DNA of 64,000 nucleotides. Origin: Cognatundibacterium griseum. GTDB lineage: Bacteria > Pseudomonadota > Gammaproteobacteria > Burkholderiales > Burkholderiaceae_D. The translations under genes and the position numbers were made by a program. Under the pieces are notes generated by a model that worked only from the letters and a program-made list of their open reading frames with translations, ran no database searches and had not been told where the DNA came from. Location: contig NZ_JACOGC010000002.1 in the NCBI RefSeq assembly GCF_014284195.1, positions 248,001 to 312,000 on the forward strand, in the 5' to 3' direction. Below are positions 36,299-46,784 of this stretch, in pieces (the stretch's first letter is position 1; each line of letters begins with the position of its first letter).

Positions 36299-36307
36299 CG
36301 AATACCA

Positions 36308-36344
36308 AAAAGACTTATGTCGTACCAATAAGTCTTTTATTTTT
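36308..36344 (+). terminator. Terminator between the two tRNA-Lys genes
   Basis: AAAAGACTTAT (36308-36318) pairs perfectly with ATAAGTCTTTT (36328-36338) around a 9-base loop, followed by an A/T-rich tail with six T. It could stop part of the transcripts before the second tRNA or serve as a processing element. Confidence 0.65.
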
Positions 36345-36355
36345 TAGCAAGTTTT

Positions 36356-36431
36356 GGGTCGTTAGCTCAGCTGGTAGAGCAGCGGACTTTTAATCCGTTG
36401 GTCGCAGGTTCGAATCCCGCACGGCCTACCA
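36356..36431 (+). tRNA. tRNA-Lys (anticodon TTT), second copy
   Basis: Identical over all 76 bases to the copy 57 bases upstream, including the CCA end. It has no good promoter of its own in the spacer, so it is probably read from the first promoter, and it is followed by its own strong terminator. Confidence 0.98.
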
Positions 36432-36437
36432 AAACAA

Positions 36438-36468
36438 AGGACGCAGGTGAAAACCTGTGTCCTTTTTT
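36438..36468 (+). terminator. Intrinsic terminator after the second tRNA-Lys
   Basis: AGGAC-G-CAGGT pairs with ACCTG-T-GTCCT around a GAAA loop (36438-36463), followed by a run of T. It ends the tRNA transcript. Confidence 0.85.
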
Positions 36469-36585
36469 GTTTTTGGCGGCAGCTTGCGCATTGGGGAATG
36501 ATGAAATTTCTGATGTTCCCCGCGCAGTTCGCCAGAACCAGCGAATTGGAATTATCATTCCGATTCAGTTACCGGATGCGCCACC

Positions 36586-37470
36586 ATGAAAAAATCTGCC
36601 AGCAAACCAGCCTCACAGAATAAAGAAGGACTTACCGGGGAAAAGCATGATATCCGCCCGGGGCAGTCACTGGAGTTGTTGAAGGAGTTGCATATCCTGA
36701 CGCGGGATGGCAGGCTGAATCAGGACAGCCGCCGCAAACTCAAGCAGGTCTATCACCTGTACCAGTTTATTGAGCCTTTGCTCAACACCTTGCAAGAGGA
36801 TCATACTGATATCTGTCTCGTCGATCACGGTGCCGGAAAATCCTATCTGGGATTTATTCTCTACGACCTGTTTTTCAAGGCCGGGCAGACAACAAGCAAA
36901 GCGCATATCTACGGAATCGAAACCCGCGACGAACTGGTCCAAAAATCAGCAGAGCTGGCGCAGCGCCTTGATTTTCCGGGCATGTCTTTCCTGAATCTGT
37001 CGGTGGCGGATTCGATCACTTCCAGAGAGTTGCCGGAACAGGTGGATATGGTGACAGCACTGCATGCCTGCGACACGGCAACTGATGATGCGATTCAGTT
37101 TGCCCTGAAAAAGAAGGCGCGCTTTATGGTGCTGGTGCCGTGTTGCCAGGCCGAGGTCGCGGCAGAGCTGCGCAAAAATAAGGGTGATGCCGTCCGTCAT
37201 AATCCTTTGTCTGAAATGTGGCGGCATCCGATCCACACACGTGAATTTGGCAGCCAGATCACCAATGTACTGCGTTGCCTGCAACTTGAAGCGCACGGTT
37301 ATCAGGTCCGGGTGACCGAGCTGGTGGGATGGGAACATTCCATGAAAAATGAACTGATTATTGCTGAATACAAAGGTTTACCCGCCAAACGACCTGCGGA
37401 GCGTCTGGCTGAAGTATTGAAAACGACAGGGCTGGAATCTTTGCAAAGACGTTTTTTTGTCACACCATAA
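36586..37470 (+). CDS. SAM-dependent methyltransferase (Methyltransf_32-like)
   Basis: A 294-residue class I methyltransferase. An N-terminal helical part precedes the SAM motif (DICLVDHGAGKSYLGFILYDLFFK, about 84-107). The segment VTALHACDTATDDAIQFALKKKARFMVLVPCCQAEV (about 162-197) resembles the family that includes METTL25/RRNAD1-type proteins, with the paired Cys in PCCQ. The target, RNA or protein, is unknown. It is flanked by the tRNA-Lys terminator and ppx, with an A/T-rich hairpin after its stop. It seems to be transcribed alone. Confidence 0.8.
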   Translation: MKKSASKPASQNKEGLTGEKHDIRPGQSLELLKELHILTRDGRLNQDSRRKLKQVYHLYQFIEPLLNTLQEDHTDICLVDHGAGKSYLGFILYDLFFKAGQTTSKAHIYGIETRDELVQKSAELAQRLDFPGMSFLNLSVADSITSRELPEQVDMVTALHACDTATDDAIQFALKKKARFMVLVPCCQAEVAAELRKNKGDAVRHNPLSEMWRHPIHTREFGSQITNVLRCLQLEAHGYQVRVTELVGWEHSMKNELIIAEYKGLPAKRPAERLAEVLKTTGLESLQRRFFVTP

Positions 37471-37494
37471 AACAAGCGTCACCTGCTGGTCACA

Positions 37495-37516
37495 AAAAAT
37501 GATTAATATCATTTTT
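37495..37516 (+). terminator. A/T-rich terminator-like hairpin after the methyltransferase
   Basis: AAAAATGAT pairs with ATCATTTTT around a 4-base loop, ending in five T. The GC content of the stem is low, so termination would be weak. Confidence 0.4.
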
Positions 37517-37591
37517 CAGCACCATGCAATGCCGTTTTATCTGTGACTTCATTCACCGTTTGACCGAGTTTGATAGAAAAGGAAAGAAAAC

Positions 37592-39049
37592 ATGCTGGCC
37601 GCCGTTGATCTGGGTTCCAACAGTTTTCGTATGCATATTGCGCGTCATGAAGGGGATGCGATCCGTGTTGTCAAAAGCGCCCGTGAACCGATCCGGTTGG
37701 CAGCAGGGCTGGATCAGGACGGTAATCTTACCCCTGAGGCCATGCAGAGTGCAATCGATTGTCTGGCGCGTTTTCGCGAAATCCTGAACGCCTATCCGAT
37801 TGACAGCCTGCGGGTCGTGGCGACCAATACCATCCGTATTGCAAAAAATGCCGATCAGTTACTGCCGCGTGCCGAAGCGGCGATCGGTCATGCGATCGAT
37901 GTGATTTCGGGCGAAGAGGAAGGCCGCCTGATTTACATGGGGGTGGCCAATGCTGTGGCGATACCGGGAGAACGCCGGCTGGTAATGGATATCGGTGGCG
38001 GCTCCACAGAAGTGATTCTGGGCCGTGGCCATGAAATTGTGAAGGTCGAATCGTTCAGCATCGGAACGGTCAGGCACAGCGCCAGTTTTTTCCCGGATGG
38101 CCGCCTGACGGAAGCGGCGTTTGAAGCAGCAGTACTGTCGGCGCGTTCCATGTTTGAAGATGCGGCGCCGCCGTATCAGCCACAGCACTGGCGCAAGGCA
38201 TATGGCTCATCCGGTACCATGCGGGCGATTGCAGATGCGATTATCAAAGGCGGTCTTGGCGACGGCAAGCTGACGCTCAACAGCCTGAATGCACTGAAGC
38301 AGTATTGCGTACAGTGCGGGCAGATCAGCGATCTGGAGCTCAGCGGCATTAAACCGGAACGGGTGGCAATGGTCGTGGGCGGGCTGGCAATTCTGATCGG
38401 TCTGATGACAGAATTCCAGATTGAAGTGCTGATTCCGATTGAAGCCGGTCTGCGCATGGGCGTCATGTGGGATCTGCATTTGCGTGCCAACAAACGCGAT
38501 CGGCGTGAAGTGGCGGTGCAGCACGTGGCGCAACTGTTCCACACCGATATGTCGCGTGCCAACCGCGTCGCAGATATGGTGAAATCGCTGTACCTGCAAC
38601 TCAGACCTGCTGGCGACGAATACCTGCGCCTGCTGCAATGGAGTGCCACGCTGCATGAAGTCGGCATGGTGGTATCCCACACCGGCTATCATAAACACGG
38701 CGCCTACATGATTGAAAATGCCGATATGGCCGGTTTCACGACGCGCGAACAGCGCATCATGAGCAAATTTATCCTGAGCCAGAAAGGCAACCTCAGAAAG
38801 GTGGCGGAAGGTCTGTCCGATTCCGACTTTACCAAAGCAGTGCTGGCGTTGCGGCTCTCCGTCATGCTGATGCATTCCCGTGCTGAGATCGAGTACGAAG
38901 ACATGCGTCTGAAAATGAAAAAAGCCATCGAGCTCGAAATGCGCAGAGACTGGGTTTCGGGACATCCGACAGTCGCTTACTGGCTGCAGAAAGAAATCGA
39001 ATGCTGGCGTGAAATCGGCGTCGATTTTTTGGTCAGAACCAATGTCTGA
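37592..39049 (+). CDS. ppx: Exopolyphosphatase / guanosine pentaphosphatase (Ppx/GppA)
   Basis: A 485-residue ASKHA-fold phosphatase removing phosphate from polyphosphate or pppGpp. The phosphate loops are clear: AAVDLGSNSFRMHIARHEGD at the start and VMDIGGGSTEVILG at about 130-143. A C-terminal HD-like helical domain contains LLQWSATLHEVGMVVSHTGYHKHGAYMIENADMAGF. AAGGAAAG precedes the ATG. Whether it prefers polyphosphate or pppGpp cannot be read from sequence; the length suits either. No ppk is adjacent. Confidence 0.93.
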   Translation: MLAAVDLGSNSFRMHIARHEGDAIRVVKSAREPIRLAAGLDQDGNLTPEAMQSAIDCLARFREILNAYPIDSLRVVATNTIRIAKNADQLLPRAEAAIGHAIDVISGEEEGRLIYMGVANAVAIPGERRLVMDIGGGSTEVILGRGHEIVKVESFSIGTVRHSASFFPDGRLTEAAFEAAVLSARSMFEDAAPPYQPQHWRKAYGSSGTMRAIADAIIKGGLGDGKLTLNSLNALKQYCVQCGQISDLELSGIKPERVAMVVGGLAILIGLMTEFQIEVLIPIEAGLRMGVMWDLHLRANKRDRREVAVQHVAQLFHTDMSRANRVADMVKSLYLQLRPAGDEYLRLLQWSATLHEVGMVVSHTGYHKHGAYMIENADMAGFTTREQRIMSKFILSQKGNLRKVAEGLSDSDFTKAVLALRLSVMLMHSRAEIEYEDMRLKMKKAIELEMRRDWVSGHPTVAYWLQKEIECWREIGVDFLVRTNV

Positions 39050-39353
39050 GCTGGCTGCAAAGATGAGTCAAATTATCCGTTAATGGGGAGTATGGGGGAA
39101 AAACACCCTGTTCTCAATATTAATAAAGGATTGTTCAAGATACTCCGGGGGAGTATCTTGTGTTTTCCCCGTAGTATGGCAAGGAAAAAAATGGTGCTCA
39201 CCGCAATACAGACGCTTTGCGGTGATGGTGTCATGTATCGCCCAGGGCAGGTCTCCGGCCCGACGGCGTGATTTTCTGAGGATGCGCTGCTGAGTGGCGG
39301 GAAGCAAGGCGTAATAAACACAGATCCGTTTGCTTCCGGCGTTTGACCATGGT
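39050..39353. other. Intergenic region with nested inverted repeats, ppx / alginate lyase
   Basis: There is no convincing gene in these 304 bases. The first part holds GGGGAAAAACAC (39095-39106) facing GTGTTTTCCCC (39160-39170), enclosing the perfect 11-bp hairpin CAAGATACTCC/GGAGTATCTTG (39136-39160). The hairpin followed by TGTTTT can serve as the ppx terminator. The GGGGAGTAT motif here recurs after rarD (42998) beyond the TonB receptor. Short open frames on both strands have no recognisable features. Confidence 0.45.
39136..39166 (+). terminator. Probable terminator downstream of ppx
   Basis: CAAGATACTCC and GGAGTATCTTG form a perfect 11-bp stem with a 3-base loop, followed by TGTTTT. 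It lies 87 bases past the ppx stop. Confidence 0.6.
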
Positions 39354-40415
39354 TCAGCCGGCAGGGAACAGCATCAACAATTCCAGTCCGTTCATTCCGA
39401 CTTTCCCTTCACGCAGTACAGTGCCGGCATCCGGATTGGGGTAGTGCTTTTGCAAAATGGAAAAGTAGGCAGCATTGCGTATGCCATTCAGTTTGCCATC
39501 GTTGCTTTGATAGTAGGGAAAAGTATCCGGGTAACGCGTCCAGCTGGCGGCCCTGGCATAGGCCAGTCCCAGTTTTCGCCCGGCTTCACTTTGGTATACA
39601 TCAAAGCCGCGAAGGGTCAATATTTCAGCTGCAATCGTGGTGGGCAACAGGGTGTAATGGGTGTAACTCAGACCGTTGATTCCTTTATCTGCACCACCGC
39701 AGTAATTGCTGGTATTGCTGCGACATATTTCGAGCGGCAGAGAACCATCATCGGCGACCTGACTTTGCATCAGCGCCTGCCAGCGGCGACTCGCCTTTGC
39801 CAACTGCTGAGTATCCCCGAGATAGGCCGCGATACTGGCATCCAGTAATACCCCCCAGTTCCCATGATTATTAGTTTTATCCGCATGTGTCGTGGCGGCA
39901 GCTTTATCTGCGAGCAGGGTTCTGAATGCCGTGTCATCCCATTGATTCACATGCCGCACCAGGCTTGCGCCGATAATGATTTGCGGCATATTAAAATTAA
40001 AATCGGATGCTCCCTGTCCCTTGCCAACGGTTTTGACAGTCTTGCTCCAGGCATCAATCATGGTTTGGGCATGACTGGCGTAGGTACGGTTCGTTGTCAG
40101 CTGATAGCAGAGGGCTGCGCGATAAATAATACCGGCATCGGAGCTGAGATTTTTGGCGGTTGTGTCGTGCGTGACTCCCGTTGAGGAGTAGTGTGGTGGC
40201 GGGCTAAAATCGGCGACCGGCTGTGCTCTGGCATCGAGCTCGGCATCACAACGCTTCTGCAAGGCTACCCACCGTTCGGGTTGCTGTTGCAGTGCCTGAA
40301 TCTGTGCTGGTGTAATGAACAGGAGCTGATCTGATGGCATCTGCGCATGAGCGAACACAGCGGCACCCAGAGACAGGATCGTGACAGAGATTTTCTGCAA
40401 AACGTTATGCATCAT
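39354..40415 (-). CDS. Alginate lyase-family secreted protein (PF05426-like)
   Basis: A 353-residue protein with a signal peptide (MMHNVLQKISVTILSLGAAVFAHA, cleavage near residue 24). The rest is an alpha/alpha-toroid alginate lyase domain: LFITPAQIQALQQQPERW, the conserved NNHGNWGVLLDASIAAYLGD with the Asn-Asn-His-Gly active-site motif, and SYTHYTLLPTTIAAEILTLRGFDVY. It would cleave alginate or a related polysaccharide in the periplasm or outside. ATG 40415 is chosen for the signal peptide; the longer open frame is unlikely. It lies 140 bases downstream of the TPP-controlled TonB receptor on the same strand. Confidence 0.85.
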   Translation of the reverse strand: MMHNVLQKISVTILSLGAAVFAHAQMPSDQLLFITPAQIQALQQQPERWVALQKRCDAELDARAQPVADFSPPPHYSSTGVTHDTTAKNLSSDAGIIYRAALCYQLTTNRTYASHAQTMIDAWSKTVKTVGKGQGASDFNFNMPQIIIGASLVRHVNQWDDTAFRTLLADKAAATTHADKTNNHGNWGVLLDASIAAYLGDTQQLAKASRRWQALMQSQVADDGSLPLEICRSNTSNYCGGADKGINGLSYTHYTLLPTTIAAEILTLRGFDVYQSEAGRKLGLAYARAASWTRYPDTFPYYQSNDGKLNGIRNAAYFSILQKHYPNPDAGTVLREGKVGMNGLELLMLFPAG

Positions 40416-40499
40416 TTTCTCGTTGTGGTGAATTCTTGGCAGTAACGCCGGACAATCAGCCACGCGAACCAGGCGAATCACGTTGGACGTCAAGTATAG

Positions 40500-40532
40500 T
40501 ACAGGCCGGTATGCTGAAGCCGCCGGCCTGTA
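40500..40532. repeat. Perfect inverted repeat between receptor and lyase genes
   Basis: TACAGGCCGG pairs exactly with CCGGCCTGTA (10 bp) around a 13-base loop. It lies 24 bases after the receptor stop. No T-run follows on the minus strand, so it looks more like an RNA-stabilising or pausing hairpin than a terminator. Confidence 0.5.
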
Positions 40533-40555
40533 CTGGTCACAATGCTGTCTTTTTC

Positions 40556-42679
40556 TCAAAAATCAAACTGTGCCGACAGGCGATAGGTGCGTGGTGCGCC
40601 GGGGAACAGGTAGCCACCGAGTGCCTGTGTGGCATCGCGCCAGTAGAAACGATCAGCCAGATTATCGATATTGACGCGGACGGTGGTAGTGGTTCCGGCG
40701 ATTTTTGTGGCATAGCGCGCACCCAGATTCCAGACCTGATAACCGGGAACGATGATGCTGTTATCCGGTGTGTAGGCTTTGTTGCCGGAATACTGCCAGC
40801 TGCCGTTCAGACTCAGTCCGCTGATTTGCGCGACGGTGTAATCGGCGTAGAGGGTGGCTTTTTGTTTCGGGACGTTCAGCACGCGCTGCCCATCGAGCGC
40901 CGGATTGCCGGTGTCCTGCTGTTTGGCTTGCAGAGCGCTGATGCTGGCGCCCAGAGTCCATTGTGCTGTCAGCCTGCCCTGAGCGGACAGCTCCAGCCCG
41001 GTGTGCTGCGCTTCTCCGTTTTGCACATAGAAATTGGCATCGTTGATGTACTCCAGCGGTTTGGTGATGCGGAACAGGGCTGCCGACACGCTGAGGCTGC
41101 GGTTCAGTTCTGCCTTGATGCCGGTTTCAATCTGCTTTGAGCGCGCCGGGTTGAGCATCTGATTCTGGTTCAGGGTACCGAATGGGGCGACGCCGCCGTG
41201 TTCCAGCCCTTGTGCCGCGGAAACGTAAGTAGTGATGTCTGCCCGTGGTTTGTACACCAGTGCGGCATTGGAAACCCAGTAATTGCGGTCATAACCCGCC
41301 GCATCGACCTGATTGCGGGCAATGTGCAGACGGCGGATGCCAGCGTGGAATTGCCATTGTTCGCTGAAATGGATCACATCCTGCGCCAGCAGCGATTGTT
41401 CACGATCGGTGCGGCGCAGGCTGGCGACACCCGGCTGATTTGGAGAGGACGGTACAGCAACCGGACGGAACAGGTTGCTGCTGCCGACGTAGTCGTACAC
41501 ATAGTCGCCGAAATAATCTTCGCGGCGGGATGTGGTAACGCCCAACACCAGCTGATGGCGGATCAGGCCGGTGACGATCCGGCCGCTCAGCAGCGCCTGG
41601 GTGCCAAGCAGCGATTTGGATTCGTTCAGACTGCGGTAATCGTAAACGTCATAATCGCCATTCGCGCAATAGCCCGGAGCCAGGTTGGCGGCGCTGCAAC
41701 CGTAAGGAAAGGCAGTGTAGTCGTCGCGCCGGAAACGGTGCTGATTGGCGGCCACGCTGGCATTCCAGTCGGTAGTGAGCTGGTATTCAAAGCGCATGCC
41801 CAGATTGCTGTCGCGGGTATCCACCGGCTTGGCCCAGGGCTGCTGGTTCAGCATCATGTCTGCCTGTACGCCAGTTGGCAAATCGGTGCCGTTAAACAGC
41901 TGAAAGCCGGGAACTGATAATTGTGATTTGTGCTGGTAATCAGCATCCAGTTGCAGCAGCGCTTGTGGCGACAGATGCCAGTCGAATGCGATGGAGGCAA
42001 ACTGGCGTTCGCCGTCGGCACCTTTGACGTAGGAGCGCAGACGTTCTCCGGCGGCATTGATGCGGTAACCGAATTGCCGGTCGTTGCTCAGGTCGCTCAG
42101 ATCAACGCTGCCGTACAGTGTGCCGCGTTCAGAAATGGAGGTGCTGATGCTGCGCACGGGGGCGGCAGCCGGGCGTTTGGTGACGTAATCAATGATGCCG
42201 CCGGGCGTGGCAAAGCCAGACTGAAAGCCGGAAATGCCTTTAAGAATTTCAATGCGCTCTTTGTTTTCCAGCGGGATGGAAGCATCGCCCGGAATGGCGA
42301 AACCGTCTTTGCGGTAGCTGCTGTTATTATCCAGCGCGAAACCACGGATGGAAAACTGTTCGGCGTAACCAACGGCGTTGTAGGCGTCATTCACGCTGGC
42401 GTCGTATTTCATTGCATCGGTGGTCTGGCGTATCTGCAGGTCCTGCAATTGCTGGCTGTTCCAGCCATGCACGGAAAAGGGGGTGTCGAGCAGCAGGGCT
42501 TCGGTGAATCCGGCGGCTTTACTGCGCGCGTCCTTGTTGTCCTGCGGCTTGATACCGCTGACGATCACTTCCTGCGGGCTGGATTCGCTGCTCTGGGCGT
42601 ATGCTGTGGCGGCGAATGCCTGCGCGATGGCGATGACCAGCAGGCTGCGGTGAAAAGCGGGAATGGAATGTGGTGTCAT
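40556..42679 (-). CDS. TonB-dependent outer-membrane receptor, probably for thiamine
   Basis: A 707-residue siderophore-receptor-like beta-barrel. Signal peptide to about residue 29 (AATAYAQ); the TonB box is probably QEVIVSG; the plug contains EQFSIRGFALDNNSSYRKDGF and ERIEILKGISGFQSGFATPGGIIDYVTKRP; the barrel ends in YRLSAQFDF with the C-terminal aromatic needed for assembly. By protein sequence alone it would be called a ferric-siderophore receptor. The leader, however, is a TPP riboswitch, which predicts repression by thiamine pyrophosphate and hence uptake of thiamine or a precursor. The SD (GAGAG) is 5 bases before ATG. Confidence 0.9.
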   Translation of the reverse strand: MTPHSIPAFHRSLLVIAIAQAFAATAYAQSSESSPQEVIVSGIKPQDNKDARSKAAGFTEALLLDTPFSVHGWNSQQLQDLQIRQTTDAMKYDASVNDAYNAVGYAEQFSIRGFALDNNSSYRKDGFAIPGDASIPLENKERIEILKGISGFQSGFATPGGIIDYVTKRPAAAPVRSISTSISERGTLYGSVDLSDLSNDRQFGYRINAAGERLRSYVKGADGERQFASIAFDWHLSPQALLQLDADYQHKSQLSVPGFQLFNGTDLPTGVQADMMLNQQPWAKPVDTRDSNLGMRFEYQLTTDWNASVAANQHRFRRDDYTAFPYGCSAANLAPGYCANGDYDVYDYRSLNESKSLLGTQALLSGRIVTGLIRHQLVLGVTTSRREDYFGDYVYDYVGSSNLFRPVAVPSSPNQPGVASLRRTDREQSLLAQDVIHFSEQWQFHAGIRRLHIARNQVDAAGYDRNYWVSNAALVYKPRADITTYVSAAQGLEHGGVAPFGTLNQNQMLNPARSKQIETGIKAELNRSLSVSAALFRITKPLEYINDANFYVQNGEAQHTGLELSAQGRLTAQWTLGASISALQAKQQDTGNPALDGQRVLNVPKQKATLYADYTVAQISGLSLNGSWQYSGNKAYTPDNSIIVPGYQVWNLGARYATKIAGTTTTVRVNIDNLADRFYWRDATQALGGYLFPGAPRTYRLSAQFDF

Positions 42680-42747
42680 GGTGCTCTCGTTGTGCTGATG
42701 TCAGCGCGGGAGCAGGCAAAGCGGAGAGGGAACTGGACGTGGACTTT

Positions 42748-42851
42748 GCGCTTCCCTTCGCTGGCATTATCCAGATCAGGTAGAAGGGACTCTCTCACCC
42801 GGAACAATGCTGCTTGATGCTGCTCTGTTCCAGGACCCCTAGCGAAGCCGC
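42748..42851 (-). promoter_or_regulatory. TPP (THI-box) riboswitch
   Basis: Read on the minus strand, the leader has all conserved blocks of the TPP aptamer: GCTAGGGGTCC, a variable P3 hairpin (GGAACA...TGTTCC), GGGTGAGAGAGTCCCTT, then CTACCTGATCTGGATAATG and CCAGCGAAGGGAA. P1 is closed by GCTTC (42848-42844) and GAAGC (42754-42750). The aptamer ends about 70 bases before the receptor ATG. A CTCTC segment at about 42729-42725 can pair with the GAGAG ribosome-binding site, so translation control is the likely mechanism. Confidence 0.95.
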
Positions 42852-43034
42852 TACTTTACCATGTTTCGGTATGTCCCGGCCTAAATCAGGGAGGATGGCA
42901 TGCCGTGAATTACCAGTACCCGCCGTCTGTGCCGGACTGCGTTGACGGGATCATGAGCAGGCAGCGGGGCGTGTCGGCAGGGATATACTGGGGGGAGTAT
43001 TTTAAAAAGACCTTATTTTATCTGGACTAACAGC

Positions 43035-43062
43035 CGAAAAATACAGATACTCCCCTGTATTT
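43035..43062 (-). terminator. Terminator after rarD with GGGAGTAT loop
   Basis: On the minus strand AAATACAG, loop GGGAGTAT, then CTGTATTT and further T. It lies 10 bases past the rarD stop. A second GGGGAGTAT copy is 40 bases further left (42998), and the motif recurs near 39086 and 39149. Confidence 0.6.
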
Positions 43063-43069
43063 CATGATA

Positions 43070-43951
43070 TCAGGCAGATTTTGGAGTGCGGAAACTGAGC
43101 CACAGGCCTTCTGCCGAATAGATCACCAGCGCTGCCCAGATAGCAATGAAGCCGAACAATTTATGCTGGTCAAATGCTTCGTGAAACAGCCACACGCCGA
43201 GCAGCAATTGCACCATGGGCGCAATGTATTGCAGTAAGCCGAGCGTGGTCATCGGGATTCTGCGTGCGCCGGCGGCAAACAGCAGTAAGGGGATGGCGGT
43301 CACCGGGCCGCTGAGCGCCAGCAGCATTTGGATATCCGTCCCCTGCGTCAGCAGGGCATTGCCACCATGCAGACTGAGCCAGCACAGATAAGCGGCAGCA
43401 AACGGGAACAGCAGCGCGGTTTCCAGCGATAAGCCCTCCAGTGCACCGAGCGCGGAGGTTTTACGCAGCAGACCATAGGTGCCGAACGTCAGTGCCAGCG
43501 TCAGGCCGACCCAGGGCAGGCGGCCAGTCTGCCAGGTGAGCCAGCCTACGCCCAGCGCGGCAAATGCCACCGCCAGCCATTGACCGTAACGCAGGCGTTC
43601 CCGCAAAAAGACCGAGCCGATCAGAATATTCACCAGCGGAGTGATGAAATAACCGAGACTGGCATCAATCACATGGCCGTCGTTCACTGCCCAGATATAC
43701 ACGAACCAGTTAGCCGATAACAGCAGGGCGCTGAGTGCAAATCCGCCGATCACTTTGGGCTGGCGGGCTGTCTCACTGATCCATGACCATTGGCGGCGCC
43801 ATGCCAGGACACCTGCCAGAAACAGTAGCGACCAGAGCATGCGGTTGAGCAGAATTTCCAGTGCCGGAACACTGTGTAATGCCTTGAAATACAGGGGAAA
43901 CAAACCCCAGATGGTATAGGCGGAACCCGCCAGTAATGTGCCTTTACGCAT
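43070..43951 (-). CDS. rarD: RarD-type EamA transporter
   Basis: A 293-residue membrane protein with ten helices. The start (MRKGTLLAGSAYTIWGLFPLYFKALHSVPALEILLNRMLWSLLF) and the centre (GHVIDASLGYFITPLVNILIGSVFLRERL) are characteristic of RarD. RarD proteins were named from chloramphenicol resistance in Pseudomonas but probably move metabolites; some relatives are linked to vitamins. It lies between the TPP-controlled receptor and the BtuF-like gene, all leftward. Vitamin transport is only a guess from this context. Confidence 0.9.
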   Translation of the reverse strand: MRKGTLLAGSAYTIWGLFPLYFKALHSVPALEILLNRMLWSLLFLAGVLAWRRQWSWISETARQPKVIGGFALSALLLSANWFVYIWAVNDGHVIDASLGYFITPLVNILIGSVFLRERLRYGQWLAVAFAALGVGWLTWQTGRLPWVGLTLALTFGTYGLLRKTSALGALEGLSLETALLFPFAAAYLCWLSLHGGNALLTQGTDIQMLLALSGPVTAIPLLLFAAGARRIPMTTLGLLQYIAPMVQLLLGVWLFHEAFDQHKLFGFIAIWAALVIYSAEGLWLSFRTPKSA

Positions 43952-44072
43952 CAGAAAATTCCAGAATGATAGCTGCCGGTGCAGCTGAAGGCATGATTAT
44001 CCCCGCAATGCTGATTTTCTGCTGAGAAAGACCTGATTAAATGCGGGGAGGCAGGGTGAAACAGATGAAGTA

Positions 44073-44992
44073 TCAGCGGGCGCGGGCTGCGGCAATTGCT
44101 TTGCACAGCGCTTCGGTGCCGTCCAGAATGCGGGGGCCGGCACGATTGAGCCAGTCTGCCGGAATCGCATAAAAATGCCCTTTCTTGTTGGCATTCAGCA
44201 CACCGAAACTGCGCCAGGATTGCAGGCTGTCGGTATTGTCACCTCCCGTGATGATGGCATCCGGATTAGCTGCCAGCACGGCTTCAGTAGTCACCGTAGG
44301 GCTGATTTCTTTCAGATGACCAAAGATGTTTTGTCCGCCGCACAGACGGATGGCCGCCGAGACCAGATGTGAATCATTGAGTGTCATCAGCGGCTTGTTC
44401 CATACCTGGTAAAACACCCGGACCGGTGGAGTCGAAGCCGGTTGCTGATAACGTTGCTGAATCATCGCAAGCCGCTGGCGGAATTCCTGTGCTGCTGCTT
44501 TGCCTGTGGCGGTAGTCCCTGCCAGCACGGACAGGCGCTCGATCGAACTGGCCACCATCTCAAAATCACGCGGCTCGCTTTCGAAGACCGGCAGGTGCTG
44601 ATCGCGCAGTTTGTTGGCCAGTGAGCGGGCATTGCCGGTACCCCAGATCACGATCAGGTCAGGCTGGTATGCCAGCAATCTTTCCAGATCCAGCGCAAAC
44701 ACATTACCGACAGATGGCAGGGTTTTCGCCGCATCCGGGAAGTTGCTGTAATCGCTGATGGCCGCAATCTGTGATCCGGCACCGGCAGCAAACAGCAATT
44801 CAGTCGCATGCGGCGCCAGGCTGATGATGCGACGTGCCGGCTGGTTCAGTGTTACATTGCGCTGCGCATCGTCCTTCACGCTGACAGCTGCATGCGCTGG
44901 CATCGCCAGCAGGCTCAGGGCCGCAGCGGCAACGGCGGCGACGCAGGTGGCAGCACGGTACAGACGTGCTGGCAGATGCACGTGCAGGCGCA

Positions 44993-44993
<1 letters not shown>
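44073..44993 (-). CDS. BtuF-like periplasmic binding protein (cobalamin or related)
   Basis: A 306-residue class III substrate-binding protein. The signal peptide ends near MPAHAA (about 35). The two lobes are joined by a rigid helix; RRIISLAPHATELLFAAGAGSQIAAISDYSNFP and LAYQPDLIVIWGTG are BtuF-type. It would hand cobalamin or a cobamide, or possibly haem/iron chelate, to an ABC permease, but no btuC or btuD is nearby. Its ATG overlaps the panC stop (TGATG), so it is translated with panC. No cobalamin riboswitch is seen. Confidence 0.82.
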
Positions 44994-46764
<1,771 letters not shown>

Positions 46765-46784
46765 CAGCGTTGCGCCTGTGCAGG

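Noticed and set aside
36223-36431. The two 76-base repeats as a CRISPR-like or mobile repeat
   Set aside because: They are identical tRNA-Lys genes with full cloverleaf structure; only two copies exist.
39083-39271. A 62-codon plus-strand frame after ppx
   Set aside because: It runs through the strong hairpin and nested inverted repeats and has no ribosome-binding site or recognisable feature; a terminator explains the region better.
43952-44990. Cobalamin riboswitch for the BtuF-like gene
   Set aside because: The gene start overlaps panC, leaving no leader, and no B12-box sequence was seen nearby.
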